Origin: Marinobacter lipolyticus SM19
Lineage (GTDB): Bacteria; Pseudomonadota; Gammaproteobacteria; Pseudomonadales; Oleiphilaceae
Length of the DNA: 64,000 bases
Direction: 5' to 3'
Assembly: GCF_000397065.2 (NCBI RefSeq)
Contig: NZ_KE007327.1
Coordinates: 141,214 to 205,213 of the forward strand
Shown: positions 26,486 through 36,644 of the stretch, piece by piece
How positions within the stretch are numbered: the stretch's first letter is position 1
Layout of the letters: each line of letters begins with the position of its first letter
Program-made: the position numbers and the translations under genes
Notes under the pieces: model-generated
The model's database searches: none
Seen by the model: only the letters and a program-made list of their open reading frames with translations
What the model was told of the DNA's origin: nothing

Positions 26486-27724
26486 TCAGGCCTTCGGCAT
26501 CGGTAGATCGGGCAATTCACTGTCCTTCAGCAGCCCCTGCATCAGCAGCTTTACGCTGGTGTCCTCTTCGCCCATATGGGCATTCAGCCGGCTCAGTTCC
26601 GCCAGGGTCTCGCGGCTGCGACGCAAATGCAGGCTGGTCTCGAAATACTCCCTGGCCTTGCCCCACAGTTCGTTTCTCAGGCTCAGGCGCCCCAGTGCCA
26701 GCAGCAGTTCGGCGTTGTTGGGGCGGTCTTTCAGCCACTGTTCAGCGATTAGCAGCTGTTCGTCGGGCTTTTTGCCCTTCACGCGGCCGTACAGGTTGAT
26801 CAGTTCATCGCTCCAGTGATTGCGCAGCACTTTCCTCAGCAACGTTTCCGACTGGGCTTCATCGCCAAGGTCTGCAAGCAGTCGGGCGTATTCGCGAATG
26901 GTGTGCTCATCCCGGCGCAGTACGCCGGGTAACTCATCCCACAGCCGGGTCAGGGGTTCTAGCGATGCCGAGTCCGCTCCGGTCTGGCGGCGGCAGTCTT
27001 CCGCGGCACGTTGCAGCAGGTTTTGCCAGACCGTGCGTTCCAGCGTTTCCACTTCATCTGCGGCGAGCAGGTTGCGCTTGCGCATTTCCGGTAACAGCTT
27101 CGCTAATTCGCGCCAGTCTTCCAGTCTCAGGTAGGTATTCTTCAGCAGCTTCAGCACAAAGGGGTGGTTCGGCGCTTGTTTGCGTAGTCGGATCAGCGTG
27201 GCCAGTGCCTGCTCCAGACGGTTGCCCGCCAATTGCAGTTGGGCCTGTGTGATGCCCACGGCCATGTCTGAACCCGGGGTGCTTTCGAATGCTGCACGCA
27301 GCAGTTCATCGACGGCTTCATGGTCGCCTGACTCGAACGCGGCCTGTGCCGCTGCCAGGTAATTGATCAATGGGGTGTCGGCATGATTGGCGGAGGACGT
27401 CAGCAGCTTACGGGCCCTGGGCCAGTTGCCTTCAGCCAGTGCCAAAAGCCCATGGGTGGTACGGCGGCGGGCACGTCGCTGGTTGCCGCGGGCGAGCCAG
27501 CCGGCCATCATTCCGGTGCCCTGGCGGAAACGGCGTATCAGATTGATGGTGAGTACCGAAAGCACCACCACCGCCACCAGCAAGGCCAGTCCAACCCAGA
27601 AGTTGGTCTCGATCAGGTAATGACCCAGGCTGATGCGGATGTAGCCCAGGTCGTACTCGAGTCCCATGGACAGGGCGGTACCGATCAGCAGTGCAACAAG
27701 TATGATCAGCAGGAGGCGAATCAT
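26486..27724 (-). CDS. hemY: HemY-family TPR membrane protein
   Basis: 412 residues. Two N-terminal transmembrane segments (LLLIILVALLIGTALSMGL and WVGLALLVAVVVLSVLTINL) are followed by a helical repeat region of TPR type (about 85-400), including LLALAEGNWPRARKLL and AEQWLKDRPNNAELLLALGR. This is the proteobacterial HemY of hemCDXY operons, not the Bacillus protoporphyrinogen oxidase of the same name. Its role in haem synthesis is not settled. It overlaps hemX by 4 bp and is the last gene of the cluster. Confidence 0.93.
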   Translation of the reverse strand: MIRLLLIILVALLIGTALSMGLEYDLGYIRISLGHYLIETNFWVGLALLVAVVVLSVLTINLIRRFRQGTGMMAGWLARGNQRRARRRTTHGLLALAEGNWPRARKLLTSSANHADTPLINYLAAAQAAFESGDHEAVDELLRAAFESTPGSDMAVGITQAQLQLAGNRLEQALATLIRLRKQAPNHPFVLKLLKNTYLRLEDWRELAKLLPEMRKRNLLAADEVETLERTVWQNLLQRAAEDCRRQTGADSASLEPLTRLWDELPGVLRRDEHTIREYARLLADLGDEAQSETLLRKVLRNHWSDELINLYGRVKGKKPDEQLLIAEQWLKDRPNNAELLLALGRLSLRNELWGKAREYFETSLHLRRSRETLAELSRLNAHMGEEDTSVKLLMQGLLKDSELPDLPMPKA

Positions 27725-28836
27725 GATTCGCTCTCCTCTTCCTCATCGTTGGTGTTGGTGGGCGTGCTCTGACGGCCCTCCAGCCGGGCTTTCAACAGCT
27801 CCAGTGAACGGCTGATGTCGGGCAGCTGCGGATCGATGTTCCGGTCCTGAAGTTCGCCCAGGGTCTGGGTAAGCGCAGCGACCTGGGGGTTGGTGTTGTC
27901 GTACCAGTCGGTAATAGCGTTACCGGCTTTGGTTAGCGCGCGGTCGTAGAGCTCCTGGTGACCGCGAAGTACGGCCATTTCCGCTTCCTCCAGCATCAGT
28001 TGCAGGTTGAGGCGGGCGTACGCGCTCTGATCGGGAGAGAGCAGGGGTTTGACGGGCTCGTCCAGGCGGCGAACGACAACCACGTTCGCAAGCGTGCTCT
28101 TGACCTTGGTCCAGCCCTGACTGAACAGGCCGGGTTCGCCTTCGGGATTGTCGCCCAGGGCTGCATCTGCAGTAGCGACAAATCCTGGTGCACGTTCATT
28201 GACCAGCGCATCGTCCGTCAGTCGGTTAACGCTGTCGATGGCGGCTTCCAGGGTCAGGTAGAGGCCAGTGCGATCGACATCGGCAATGCCCTTGAGGGAA
28301 AGGATTTCTTTGGCCAGTTGCTGCCGTACCGGGTAGACGCCGATGTCGTCTGATTCGTTGAGTACTTCGTCGCCGGCTTCCAGTGCCGCCAGCGCGCCAC
28401 GGATGTCTTTTTCGATAAGCAGTCTCTGGTTGGCAACCCTCAACAGGTATTCGGCTTCGGCCAACAGCCAGTCGGTACGGGTGCGGTTGCCCGCTTCCAG
28501 CAGTTCCCTGGCATTATGATCGATCTGACGTTGCTGGGTGGCAAGCAACTCCCGCTGATCGGCCAGCTTGTCTTCCAGTGACTGGATTCTCTCGCTCTGT
28601 TCGCTGCCCCGTGCGCCATACTGGCTGTCCAGCCGGGAGACATCACCGCTGAGATCGTTCAGGGTCTGCTGCAATGCCTGACGGTCATTCCATTGCTGCC
28701 AACTCCATAGGGCGAGGGCGATCACCAGGGTCAGCGCAAGAAGTGAAATCAGCCACAGGGGCCAGAGCTTCTTCCGAGCGGGTTTATCCTGAGGGATGGC
28801 GGCAGGCAGTTGTGTATTTGATTCAGTCACAGGCAT
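27721..28836 (-). CDS. hemX: HemX-family protein
   Basis: 371 residues from the ATG at 28836, preceded by AAGTAAGG; a TTG eight codons earlier is possible. One transmembrane segment (LWPLWLISLLALTLVIALAL) near the N-terminus is followed by a long coiled coil (about 50-120) and a helical periplasmic domain. The family is annotated as uroporphyrin-III C-methyltransferase-like because of E. coli HemX, but no methyltransferase motif is visible here. The C-terminus ends in an acidic NDEEEESES. It lies between hemD and hemY. Confidence 0.9.
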   Translation of the reverse strand: MPVTESNTQLPAAIPQDKPARKKLWPLWLISLLALTLVIALALWSWQQWNDRQALQQTLNDLSGDVSRLDSQYGARGSEQSERIQSLEDKLADQRELLATQQRQIDHNARELLEAGNRTRTDWLLAEAEYLLRVANQRLLIEKDIRGALAALEAGDEVLNESDDIGVYPVRQQLAKEILSLKGIADVDRTGLYLTLEAAIDSVNRLTDDALVNERAPGFVATADAALGDNPEGEPGLFSQGWTKVKSTLANVVVVRRLDEPVKPLLSPDQSAYARLNLQLMLEEAEMAVLRGHQELYDRALTKAGNAITDWYDNTNPQVAALTQTLGELQDRNIDPQLPDISRSLELLKARLEGRQSTPTNTNDEEEESES

Positions 28837-28863
28837 CCTTACTTGGTGTTTACGGGGCAACCC

Positions 28864-29649
28864 TCAGCCGTCCAGTTCTTCTGCGACGGTTGCCACGATG
28901 TCGTTGTCGGCAAGGCTTTCCGGTATACAGATTCTGTTCAGCCCGGCCTGACGGGCCTGTTCAGCGACCCGGCTGGCAGGGACCACCAGCAATGTTTTGT
29001 CGAGATTATGGCCGGTATTCTCACTCAGTGCGATGAGATTGTTCAATGTCTCCCCTGACAGCGTGATCACAGCCTCCGGTAAGAAGCATAGCAGGGCTTT
29101 GTCCAATGTGGTGGCATCGTGGTGTGGCTGATACCGTCGATACAACGGTAATACGTTGACTCTGGCACCCCGATCACTGAGCGTCTGGTAGATCAGTTCA
29201 CGTCCTTCCTCGCCCCGCACCAGCAGAACCTTTTCTCCGCTAAATCGTTGCAGGGAGGGGAGTGCCAGCAGGGCCTCGCTGGTCCAGCCGTTGGTTGGCA
29301 TACGGGGGCTGAGGCCGTGGCCCGCCAGCACCGCTGCGGTACCCCGACCCACACCGTACCAGCGAATCCCCATGGGAAGCTGAGGCCACCAGTTGTCGGC
29401 CAGCGCCATAAACAGGGAGGCGGCATAGGGGCTCACCGCGATAACGTGGGAGTAGTGATCGAGATTCTGGATCAGGGTGCGGGTTTCCGGGGTTTCCGGT
29501 AACGGTTCACGGCCGATTAACGGCAGTACCCGGGCATCGGCCCCGGCTTCGCGGAAGCAAGCGGCCAGCCGCGAGGCCTCGGGCTCCGGCCGGCAAATCA
29601 GGATTCGCCGGCCGGTCAGGGAGCGGGGATCAGGTAGGCGTGTGGCCAT
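28864..29649 (-). CDS. hemD: Uroporphyrinogen-III synthase
   Basis: 261 residues from the ATG at 29649; the frame is open further upstream, but only inside hemC. HemD closes and inverts ring D of hydroxymethylbilane. The family is poorly conserved, but [18 protein letters not shown] at the N-terminus, VSPYAASLF and the central [24 protein letters not shown] and [13 protein letters not shown] are typical. It overlaps the hemC 3' end by 20 bp, so translation is coupled. hemX follows 27 bp later. Confidence 0.92.
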   Translation of the reverse strand: MATRLPDPRSLTGRRILICRPEPEASRLAACFREAGADARVLPLIGREPLPETPETRTLIQNLDHYSHVIAVSPYAASLFMALADNWWPQLPMGIRWYGVGRGTAAVLAGHGLSPRMPTNGWTSEALLALPSLQRFSGEKVLLVRGEEGRELIYQTLSDRGARVNVLPLYRRYQPHHDATTLDKALLCFLPEAVITLSGETLNNLIALSENTGHNLDKTLLVVPASRVAEQARQAGLNRICIPESLADNDIVATVAEELDG

Positions 29650-30571
29650 AGATTTCAGCCAGTACCTTGTCAGCGCCCATGGCCAGGAGGTCCTCGGCCA
29701 GTTCACGACCCAGACGTTCGCCCTCGGATCTGGGGGCCCGCCCTTCAACACGGAAAATCCGGGTGCCATCAACAGCGCCGACCAGCCCCCTCAGCCAGAC
29801 CGTATCCTTGTCTTCCAGCAAGGCATAGGCCGCGATGGGCACCTGACAGCCGCCTTGCAGACGACGGTTCAGGGCACGCTCCGCTCTGACACGATCCGAA
29901 GTGTCCTGGTGGTTCAGTGGTGCCAACATGGCGAGCAGCTCAGTATCATTTACGCGGCACTCAATGCCCAGGGCGCCTTGCCCAACGGCTGGCAGTGACA
30001 CGGAATCCGGCAGGCAATATCGGATGCGGTCGTGGAAACCCAGGCGCTTCAGGCCCGAGCTGGCCAGGACAATGGCGTCGTACTCGCCGGCGTCCAGTTT
30101 GGCCAACCGGGTGTTGACGTTGCCCCGTAAAACACGGATTTGCAGGTCAGGGCGATAGGCCCGCAACTGGGCTTCCCGGCGCAGGCTGGCAGTACCCACC
30201 ACAGCACCCTGGGGCAGGGCGTCGACGTTGTCGTGGTGGTTGCTGACAAAGGCGTCGGTCGGGTCTTCCCGTTCGCAAATGGCGACCAGATCCAGACCTT
30301 CCGGGAACTCCATCGGGACATCCTTCATGGAATGCACCGCCAGATCCGCGCGGCCATCGAGCATGGCCTCTTCCAGTTCCTTTACGAACAGGCCCTTGCC
30401 GCCGATCTTGGCCAGGGGAACGTCGAGGATCTTGTCGCCCTGGGTCTTGATCTTGACCAGTTCCACGGAGATGGTGTCGTGGAGCCGCTCCAGTTCGGAT
30501 TTGATGAATTCGGCCTGCCACAGTGCCAGGGCACTGCTGCGGGTCGCGATACGCAGAGTTCGTTTTGACAT
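29630..30571 (-). CDS. hemC: Porphobilinogen deaminase
   Basis: 313 residues of standard length. HemC polymerises four porphobilinogens into hydroxymethylbilane. Visible motifs are [17 protein letters not shown] at the start, [17 protein letters not shown] (catalytic Asp region), [28 protein letters not shown] and GIECRVND, in which the Cys carries the dipyrromethane cofactor. A 105-bp gap separates it from algR on the same strand, as in Pseudomonas algZ-algR-hemC, where transcription may continue from algR. Confidence 0.97.
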   Translation of the reverse strand: MSKRTLRIATRSSALALWQAEFIKSELERLHDTISVELVKIKTQGDKILDVPLAKIGGKGLFVKELEEAMLDGRADLAVHSMKDVPMEFPEGLDLVAICEREDPTDAFVSNHHDNVDALPQGAVVGTASLRREAQLRAYRPDLQIRVLRGNVNTRLAKLDAGEYDAIVLASSGLKRLGFHDRIRYCLPDSVSLPAVGQGALGIECRVNDTELLAMLAPLNHQDTSDRVRAERALNRRLQGGCQVPIAAYALLEDKDTVWLRGLVGAVDGTRIFRVEGRAPRSEGERLGRELAEDLLAMGADKVLAEIYGHTPT

Positions 30572-30676
30572 GATGAACGTTGCCGGTTTGGAAAAATGTT
30601 GGTCAAGGTTACCTTGAAGCGGCGAAAAAGTCCCGCCACGGCACCGCGCTTTCTTGGTCTGTGTTCGTGGTCAGCA

Positions 30677-31438
30677 TCAACCCGGTTGATGTTCCTGCAG
30701 CCATTGCCGGACCGCACTGGCATGGCGGCGGCTGACTGGCAATTGCCCCAGCCCGTCTCGCAAAACAACCGAGCTGTGGCCTTGACCATCGCGGGTGAGG
30801 GCCTGGATAAAGCTAACCCCCACCAGGGTGTGACGGTGAATGCGCAGCAATGACTTCGGGTGGCATTGCTCCAGCTCTTTCAGGGTGTAGTCGGAGACGA
30901 TTTCGCCTCGTGTGTGGTGAATGGTGACGTATTTCTGGTCCGCCTCGCAGTAGAGGATTGCACCGATATCGATAAGCTCGGTCCCGCGATGGGTCTTGAT
31001 GGCAAGCTGACCCGTGTCTTCGGCCCCGCGGGCTGCAAGGGTCTGCTGCTGGACGCGATTGACCTGGCCAGAGCGGGCAAGGGCTTCACTCAGCGCTTCT
31101 CGGCGAACGGGTTTGAGCAGGTACGCCGCAGCGCTGACGTCAAAGGCCTTGATGGCGTAATGGTCGTAGGCGGTGCAGAAAATGATGGCAGGCGGGTGGT
31201 CCAGCTGATTGATCGTAGCCGCGGCATCCATACCATCGGTACCCGGCATGCGGATATCCAGCAACAGGATATCCGGGGCCAGTTCCGCCACCTGGCGCAA
31301 GGTGCTGTCGCCGTCCACGGCCTCGCCGCATACCCTGTAACCGGGAATGTCCTGAATCAGTCGTCGTAGCCGGTCCCGGGCCAGGGGCTCGTCATCGGCT
31401 ATGAGTACCTTGCGAAGCGGTGGGGTTGTGGCTGTCAT
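30677..31438 (-). CDS. algR: LytTR-type response regulator AlgR
   Basis: 253 residues from the ATG at 31438; the frame is open much further upstream, but only antiparallel in phase to algZ. The receiver domain (about 8-125) has VLIADDEPLARDRL, the phospho-acceptor Asp61 in LLLDIRMPG, and the conserved Lys in AYLLKPVRR. The C-terminal LytTR DNA-binding domain (about 145-250) has ILYCEADQKYVTIHH and LLRIHRHTLVGVSFI. In Pseudomonas AlgR controls alginate, type IV pili and other virulence traits. It overlaps algZ by 4 bp, confirming a pair. Confidence 0.93.
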   Translation of the reverse strand: MTATTPPLRKVLIADDEPLARDRLRRLIQDIPGYRVCGEAVDGDSTLRQVAELAPDILLLDIRMPGTDGMDAAATINQLDHPPAIIFCTAYDHYAIKAFDVSAAAYLLKPVRREALSEALARSGQVNRVQQQTLAARGAEDTGQLAIKTHRGTELIDIGAILYCEADQKYVTIHHTRGEIVSDYTLKELEQCHPKSLLRIHRHTLVGVSFIQALTRDGQGHSSVVLRDGLGQLPVSRRHASAVRQWLQEHQPG

Positions 31439-32508
31439 GATTCGTTTCGTGATCCTTCGATATCTGGCCCGGCACTGTGATTGGCGGTCCTGCGGGGCAG
31501 TCTCAGGGTAACTGTGTATACGTCGTTCTGGTGGCTGTGTTTGAGTACCGCCTCGTCGCCGAACAGAGCCTGCAATCTTGACTGGATATTGGCAAGGGCC
31601 ATGCGGTTGCCATCGTGTTTGCTGATGGTGGATTCGGGCCGTGGATTTTGCACCATGATATAAACGAAGTGTCCACGGTGGGAAGCCTCCAGCGTCACGG
31701 TGCCGCCCTCCGGGCGCGGCTGGATACCGTGGTAAATGGCGTTCTCCAGCAGTGGTTGTAGCGTCAGGGGGGGGATGGCCTGCTTTTCCAGGTCTGGTGC
31801 AATATCCCATTGCAACGTCAGTCTGTCTCCGAGCCGTAAACCCTCGATATCCAAGTAGCGCCGACACAGGTCCAGTTCGTCTTTCAGTGGAATCAGGCGG
31901 TCCCCGGCCCGCAGGCTGGCACGAAACAGTTCCGACAGGTCCAGCACCGCATCCTCGGCCCGGTCCGGGTTGACCGCGATCAGGCTGGCAATGGTGTTCA
32001 TGCTGTTGAACAGGAAGTGGGGGTGTATCCGCGCCTGCAGGGCGGCGAGGCGTGCCTGCATTTCCGCTTCCCGCTGCTGCTGCCACTGATGCTGCAGATA
32101 GAAATAGCGCAGTACCATCAGCGTGATCAGCAGCGCCAGCAACAGTTTCTTGGCAATCCCCTGCCAGCCACTGACGCCGGGTTGCGGGTAGAGAACACTG
32201 TCGGCGAACAGTCCGAAAGCAAGCACGTCCAGCAAGACGATAATGACCATCGCGAGGGTGGAGCGGGTAACGCTCAGTCGTGCCAGCCAGTTGCGCAGCA
32301 GGCAGATCAGGGCGGCGCTGGTCAGCACCGTCCATTGCACGAAGAGGGACAGGAGGCCAAAGTAGTTCCAGTCAATCCAGTCTGCTTTCGCTTGCACAAT
32401 GGACAGCACCAGCACCATCAGTTCGCTGGTAATGAGCAGCATGAATACGGCCCGCACACGACACAAATCGGGCACGTAGAATTCGCTGCTTTTGCGTGGT
32501 GCTGCCAT
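31435..32508 (-). CDS. algZ: Sensor histidine kinase AlgZ (FimS), LytS-type
   Basis: 357 residues from the ATG at 32508, preceded by AAAGAGG. Four hydrophobic segments fill residues about 20-140 (for example AVFMLLITSELMVLVLSIVQ and LAMVIIVLLDVLAFGLF). The kinase part is of the LytS/YehU class: RIHPHFLFNSMNTIASLI with phospho-accepting His164, LQPLLENAIYHGIQPRPEGG as N box, and a C-terminal ALANIQSRLQALFG region. The second glycine box typical of orthodox kinases is weak, as known for AlgZ. The gene is immediately upstream of algR and divergent from argH. Confidence 0.92.
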   Translation of the reverse strand: MAAPRKSSEFYVPDLCRVRAVFMLLITSELMVLVLSIVQAKADWIDWNYFGLLSLFVQWTVLTSAALICLLRNWLARLSVTRSTLAMVIIVLLDVLAFGLFADSVLYPQPGVSGWQGIAKKLLLALLITLMVLRYFYLQHQWQQQREAEMQARLAALQARIHPHFLFNSMNTIASLIAVNPDRAEDAVLDLSELFRASLRAGDRLIPLKDELDLCRRYLDIEGLRLGDRLTLQWDIAPDLEKQAIPPLTLQPLLENAIYHGIQPRPEGGTVTLEASHRGHFVYIMVQNPRPESTISKHDGNRMALANIQSRLQALFGDEAVLKHSHQNDVYTVTLRLPRRTANHSAGPDIEGSRNES

Positions 32509-32634
32509 CAAACCTCTTTCCTGAACAGGGAGCGCAATAGAGCGCGCCGGAATGTTATAATCCCGCGACCATCTTATTCACCTTTTAATTCACCCCGCAA
32601 AATAATGCCGGGCTGTCAGCAGGAAAGATAGACC

Positions 32635-34041
32635 ATGACGGATCAGAAGAAATCTGACCAGAGCACAAGCTCCGAAAAACCCTGGGGCGGTCGCTTCAGT
32701 GAGCCGACCGACGCTTTTGTTGAGCGCTTCACCGCGTCCGTTGGTTTTGACCAGCGCCTTTACCATCACGACATCACCGGGTCCATTGCCCACGCCACCA
32801 TGCTGGCGGAAGTGGGGGTGCTGACTGTGGACGAGCGGGACAGCATCATTGAGGGACTGAAAGACGTCAAGGCTGATATCGAGGCCGGCACCTTTGAATG
32901 GTCCGTCAGCCTGGAAGATGTACACATGAACATCGAGGCACGCCTGACCGACAAGATTGGTATCACGGGCAAAAAGCTTCACACCGGACGCAGCCGTAAT
33001 GACCAGGTGGCCACCGATATCCGCCTGTACCTGCGCGACGAGATTGATGTAATTGCCGAGGAACTTGCCCGGCTGAAAACTGGCCTGCTGGACCTGGCTG
33101 AGCGCGAAGCGGATACCATCATGCCCGGTTTTACCCACCTGCAAACTGCCCAGCCAGTCACCTTCGGCCACCACCTGTTGGCCTGGTACGAGATGCTGGT
33201 GCGCGATGGCGAACGTCTGCAGGACTGCCGCAAACGGGTCAATGTCATGCCGCTGGGCGCCGCTGCCCTGGCTGGCACGACCTACCCGATCGATCGCGCC
33301 ATGACTGCGCGCTTGCTCGGCTTTGATCGTCCGACCGAGAATTCCCTGGATTCCGTCAGTGACCGGGATTTCGCCATCGAGTTCTGCAGTTTCGCAGCGC
33401 TGCTGATGACGCACCTGTCCCGTTTCAGCGAGGAGCTGGTGTTGTGGACCTCCGCCCAGTTCGACTTCATCGACCTGCCGGACCGCTTCTGCACCGGTTC
33501 TTCCATCATGCCGCAGAAGAAGAACCCGGACGTGCCGGAGCTGGTCCGTGGTAAAACCGGGCGGGTCAACGGTCACCTGATCAGCCTGCTGACCCTGATG
33601 AAGAGCCAACCGTTGGCCTATAACAAGGACAACCAGGAGGACAAGGAACCGCTGTTCGATACGGTTGATACCATCAAGGGCTGCCTCAAGGCCTACGCCG
33701 ACATGATCCCCGCCATTCAGGCCAAAGCCGACAACATGCGGGTGGCAGCCAAGCGTGGGTTCTCCACGGCCACCGACCTGGCGGATTATCTGGTCAAGAA
33801 AGGTGTGGCGTTCCGCGATGCCCATGAGATTGTCGGCAAGGCGGTCGCCTTTGGTGTTGCTGAAAACCGCGATCTGTCGGAGATGACCCTGGACGAGCTG
33901 GCGCGTTTCTCCGATGTTATTGGTGAGGATGTATTCGACGTGCTGACCCTGGAAGGCTCGGTGCAGGCACGTGATCACCTGGGCGGCACTGCGCCAGACC
34001 AGGTCCGCGCGGCGGTAGCGCGGGCGCGTAACACGCTGTAA
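32635..34041 (+). CDS. argH: Argininosuccinate lyase
   Basis: 468 residues. ArgH splits argininosuccinate into arginine and fumarate, the last step of arginine synthesis. Typical motifs are [20 protein letters not shown] at the N-terminus, [30 protein letters not shown], the fumarase-superfamily signature [16 protein letters not shown], and [27 protein letters not shown] at 32556-32561 could be its -10, but no fitting -35 is seen. algZ-argH divergence is shared with Pseudomonas. Confidence 0.98.
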   Translation: MTDQKKSDQSTSSEKPWGGRFSEPTDAFVERFTASVGFDQRLYHHDITGSIAHATMLAEVGVLTVDERDSIIEGLKDVKADIEAGTFEWSVSLEDVHMNIEARLTDKIGITGKKLHTGRSRNDQVATDIRLYLRDEIDVIAEELARLKTGLLDLAEREADTIMPGFTHLQTAQPVTFGHHLLAWYEMLVRDGERLQDCRKRVNVMPLGAAALAGTTYPIDRAMTARLLGFDRPTENSLDSVSDRDFAIEFCSFAALLMTHLSRFSEELVLWTSAQFDFIDLPDRFCTGSSIMPQKKNPDVPELVRGKTGRVNGHLISLLTLMKSQPLAYNKDNQEDKEPLFDTVDTIKGCLKAYADMIPAIQAKADNMRVAAKRGFSTATDLADYLVKKGVAFRDAHEIVGKAVAFGVAENRDLSEMTLDELARFSDVIGEDVFDVLTLEGSVQARDHLGGTAPDQVRAAVARARNTL

Positions 34042-34049
34042 TCCGGCAT

Positions 34050-34086
34050 CCGGGCGAATCGTTGGGCTAGCCGCCGATTCGCCCGG
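34050..34086. terminator. 12-bp perfect stem between convergent argH and PAS-GGDEF-EAL gene
   Basis: ccgggcgaatcg at 34050-34061 and cgattcgcccgg at 34075-34086 are exact inverted copies with a 13-base loop. The stem spans the stop codon of the minus-strand gene and so includes its last codons. There is no T tract. It is probably a bidirectional terminator or transcript-end stabiliser. Confidence 0.6.
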
Positions 34087-36511
34087 TACTCAGATCCACG
34101 GCGACGGGTTTCAGCTCCTTTAGCGGGCGTGGCCGGTACAGCCGATAGCCCTGCCCATAATGGATGCCCAGCGTCCTGACCTTCCTCAGTGTGTCGTCAT
34201 CCTCGATAAAGGTAGCCACCGTGGTCTTGCCGGACGCCTCGGCAATCTTGTGCAGTGCTTCCACCATCACCTGTTGCACTGGATCATCGTGCAGGTGCTG
34301 CATCATTCTGCGGTCGAGCTTGATGATATCCACCGGCAGCCTGGCTGCCAGGCTATAGCTTTCCACCGAAGCGCCAGCGCCATCCAGTGCCACCCGGCAG
34401 CCGACCCGATGCAGGGCATCGCACAATACCGCAACATCATCCGGATATTGGGTGGCGTGGGATTCCCGGATCTCCAGACAGAAGCAATCAGCAGCGAAGG
34501 GTATGTCGGTCAGGACCGATGCCATGAACTCTGCGAAAGTGTCGTCCAGCACGCTGGCCAAAGACAGGTTGAAGCCGCAGTATTTTAACCGGGGTTCCAG
34601 TAGTGGCTGGCTGGTAAGCCACTGCACGGTTTGGCGAATAACCTGGCGGTCCAGCCGTTTGGCGAGATCGAAACGTTCCGCAATCGGTAGGAACTCTGCT
34701 GGCTGCAGGGAAGGTTGCCCTGATGTTTTCCCCGGAATCCGTGACAGGATTTCAATATGGTCCCCCCAGGTCACACTGGCCACAGGGCGAAGGGCCTGGT
34801 ACTCGAGGATCAGGTGGTTGTTGTCCAGGGCGCTGCGGATCTGCTCCACCAGTGTGCCGGCAACACCCTCTTCCGGACCAGGGGCGACCGCCTGGGCGGC
34901 GTGTATACGATTGCGGCCAGAGGTCTTGGCCGTGTGGCACAGGTCTGCCGCCTGACTCAGCAGTTGCTCCGGATCATCGGGCGTGTGTGCGGTCAGGATC
35001 AGCAGCCCGCCACTGGCCGTGGTTTGCAATTGATGGCCCTGCCAGTCGAATTCGAAGTTGCCGATCAGCTCGAGAATGCTGTCGGCTATCTTTCGGGCCT
35101 GGGATTCAGGGCAACTCTCAATCAGCAGGGCGAATGTGTCCCCGGATAATCGCGCCAGGGCATCACGCTGACGAACCCTGACGCCGAGGTTGCTGGCAAG
35201 CTCTCTCAGGTAGCGATCACAGGTGCCGCTGCCGGCGCCGTTGTTGACATGGTGAAAGTCGTCCAGGTCGAGATACAGCAGGGCGTCAGTGGTATTTTCA
35301 CGCCGGGGTGATTTGATCAGCCGTCGTAGTCGATCAGCAAAGGCCTTGCGATTCATCAGGCCGGTGATCGGGTCATGGAGAGTGCGGTATTCCCGGCTGG
35401 ATGCATGGTTGAGCCTGGAGCTGATGTCCTTGCCCACATGCACCGCACCGGTCACTTCGCCGTGTTCGTTGATCACGCGCTGGTAATGGAATTCATAAAC
35501 CGGGAGGTCGCGATTTTGCTGGGCCAGCGGCATTTCCACCACGAAGCTGTCCCGTTCGAGGGCGCGGTTCCACAACCGCTCAATCAATCGGCGTTCGTTG
35601 GGGAAGTCTTGCAGCATCTCTGTCAGGTTGCCGCCGGGGCGAGGCAGCTGGCCGAAAGTATGCGCAAACTGGCGGCTGAAGGCGTGGTTGAAGTAGACGA
35701 GGTTGAGCTGTCGATCCACGCTGGCGACCAGATCGTTGGTGGCGTTGGCGGTGGCCGTCAACAGTTGCTCCGACTGTCGGAGGGCCTGTTCGCTGTGCAT
35801 TGCGCTGGTGTGATCCACCAGGGTGCCTCCGATCTTGTGGATGCGCCCATTCTCTCTCTCGATGGCTTTGCCGGTAAGCTCTACCCGGCGGTGCTGTTGT
35901 TTCGCCGTCAGCAGGTCGAAGCTGATCGAAAACGATTGCCCGCTGCGCACACAGCGCCGGAAGAAAGCACGTATACGGTTCTGGCCGGATTGACAGTAAA
36001 ACAGGGCCTGCTCCGGAGTAATATCGGTGCCGGGGCGAAGCTCCAGCAGCGTGTAAAATCCGTCGGTCCAGGTCAGGTTGTTGTTGCGGACGTTCAATTC
36101 CCAGAATCCAAAGCCGGCAGAGGACTCGGCCAGGCGCACCAGCTGATGGTCCATGGCTGTCGTGTCGCGCAGTGAGATATAGGCGCTGGCAGCCTGGTCG
36201 GAGTCCTTCACATTGACCCTGAGGCTAAGGCTTGCGGTGAAGAAGAAGCCTTCCTTGTGACGGAAGGTGATCAGCACGGGGTCGCCACTTTCCATACGAT
36301 GCCGGTTGGCGGGTGCAAAGGGGTCGTCCTGTCGGGCCGCCAGAATGCGATACACGGGCTGGCCTTCGAGCTCACTGGCATCGTACCCGAGTACTGCTTC
36401 GGCGTTGTGATCCGCTGAGATTACCACGCCTTCGTCGTCTATCCGGACCAGGGTGCGGCACACTGCCAGAGGATTGTCGGAACGATAACGACGGATAAAG
36501 AATTCTTTCAC
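34067..36511 (-). CDS. PAS-PAS-PAS-GGDEF-EAL protein with degenerate catalytic motifs
   Basis: 814 residues from a GTG start. Three PAS-like regions lie at about 15-115, 125-240 and 245-365. They are followed by a GGDEF domain whose signature is SGDTF (456-460) instead of GGDEF, though RQRD at the I-site position is kept. The EAL domain (about 555-800) has EIL (587-589), NLS (648-650) and EIRES (680-684). But the usual DDFGTG is LDGAGAS, with Gly711 replacing the second metal-binding Asp, and AEGVE reads ATFIE with Thr767. Both domains are therefore probably inactive, and the protein may be a c-di-GMP sensor in the manner of FimX or LapD. No transmembrane segment is seen. It is divergent from cyaA. 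Confidence 0.88.
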   Translation of the reverse strand: MKEFFIRRYRSDNPLAVCRTLVRIDDEGVVISADHNAEAVLGYDASELEGQPVYRILAARQDDPFAPANRHRMESGDPVLITFRHKEGFFFTASLSLRVNVKDSDQAASAYISLRDTTAMDHQLVRLAESSAGFGFWELNVRNNNLTWTDGFYTLLELRPGTDITPEQALFYCQSGQNRIRAFFRRCVRSGQSFSISFDLLTAKQQHRRVELTGKAIERENGRIHKIGGTLVDHTSAMHSEQALRQSEQLLTATANATNDLVASVDRQLNLVYFNHAFSRQFAHTFGQLPRPGGNLTEMLQDFPNERRLIERLWNRALERDSFVVEMPLAQQNRDLPVYEFHYQRVINEHGEVTGAVHVGKDISSRLNHASSREYRTLHDPITGLMNRKAFADRLRRLIKSPRRENTTDALLYLDLDDFHHVNNGAGSGTCDRYLRELASNLGVRVRQRDALARLSGDTFALLIESCPESQARKIADSILELIGNFEFDWQGHQLQTTASGGLLILTAHTPDDPEQLLSQAADLCHTAKTSGRNRIHAAQAVAPGPEEGVAGTLVEQIRSALDNNHLILEYQALRPVASVTWGDHIEILSRIPGKTSGQPSLQPAEFLPIAERFDLAKRLDRQVIRQTVQWLTSQPLLEPRLKYCGFNLSLASVLDDTFAEFMASVLTDIPFAADCFCLEIRESHATQYPDDVAVLCDALHRVGCRVALDGAGASVESYSLAARLPVDIIKLDRRMMQHLHDDPVQQVMVEALHKIAEASGKTTVATFIEDDDTLRKVRTLGIHYGQGYRLYRPRPLKELKPVAVDLSTGRIGG

Positions 36512-36644
36512 GATGGGTGAGCCTCAGCCAGTATTGCTACGGAAGTGTACAGAAACTCCCGCTTTTATTTTTTTGCCGGTTTTGCCACGATGCGTCCATC
36601 ATACTGATAATGACACTGGAAAGAACCTCTCTCGCGGAGCCGCC

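Noticed and set aside
30677..32335. A 552-codon version of AlgR starting inside algZ
   Set aside because: The upstream 299 codons run in another frame through algZ on the same strand and have no receiver homology; the ATG at 31438 gives a normal AlgR.
32556..32561. TATAAT as a firm argH promoter
   Set aside because: No matching -35 at 16-18 bp; a single hexamer is not enough, so it is only mentioned under argH.
32590..33978. A 462-codon open frame antisense to argH
   Set aside because: It lies completely opposite a textbook argH and its product resembles no family; such frames are common in GC-biased genes.
36513..36644. ATG at 36513 as the cyaA start
   Set aside because: It would leave one base between divergent starts and add residues unlike CyaA; the TTG at 36645 has a proper SD.
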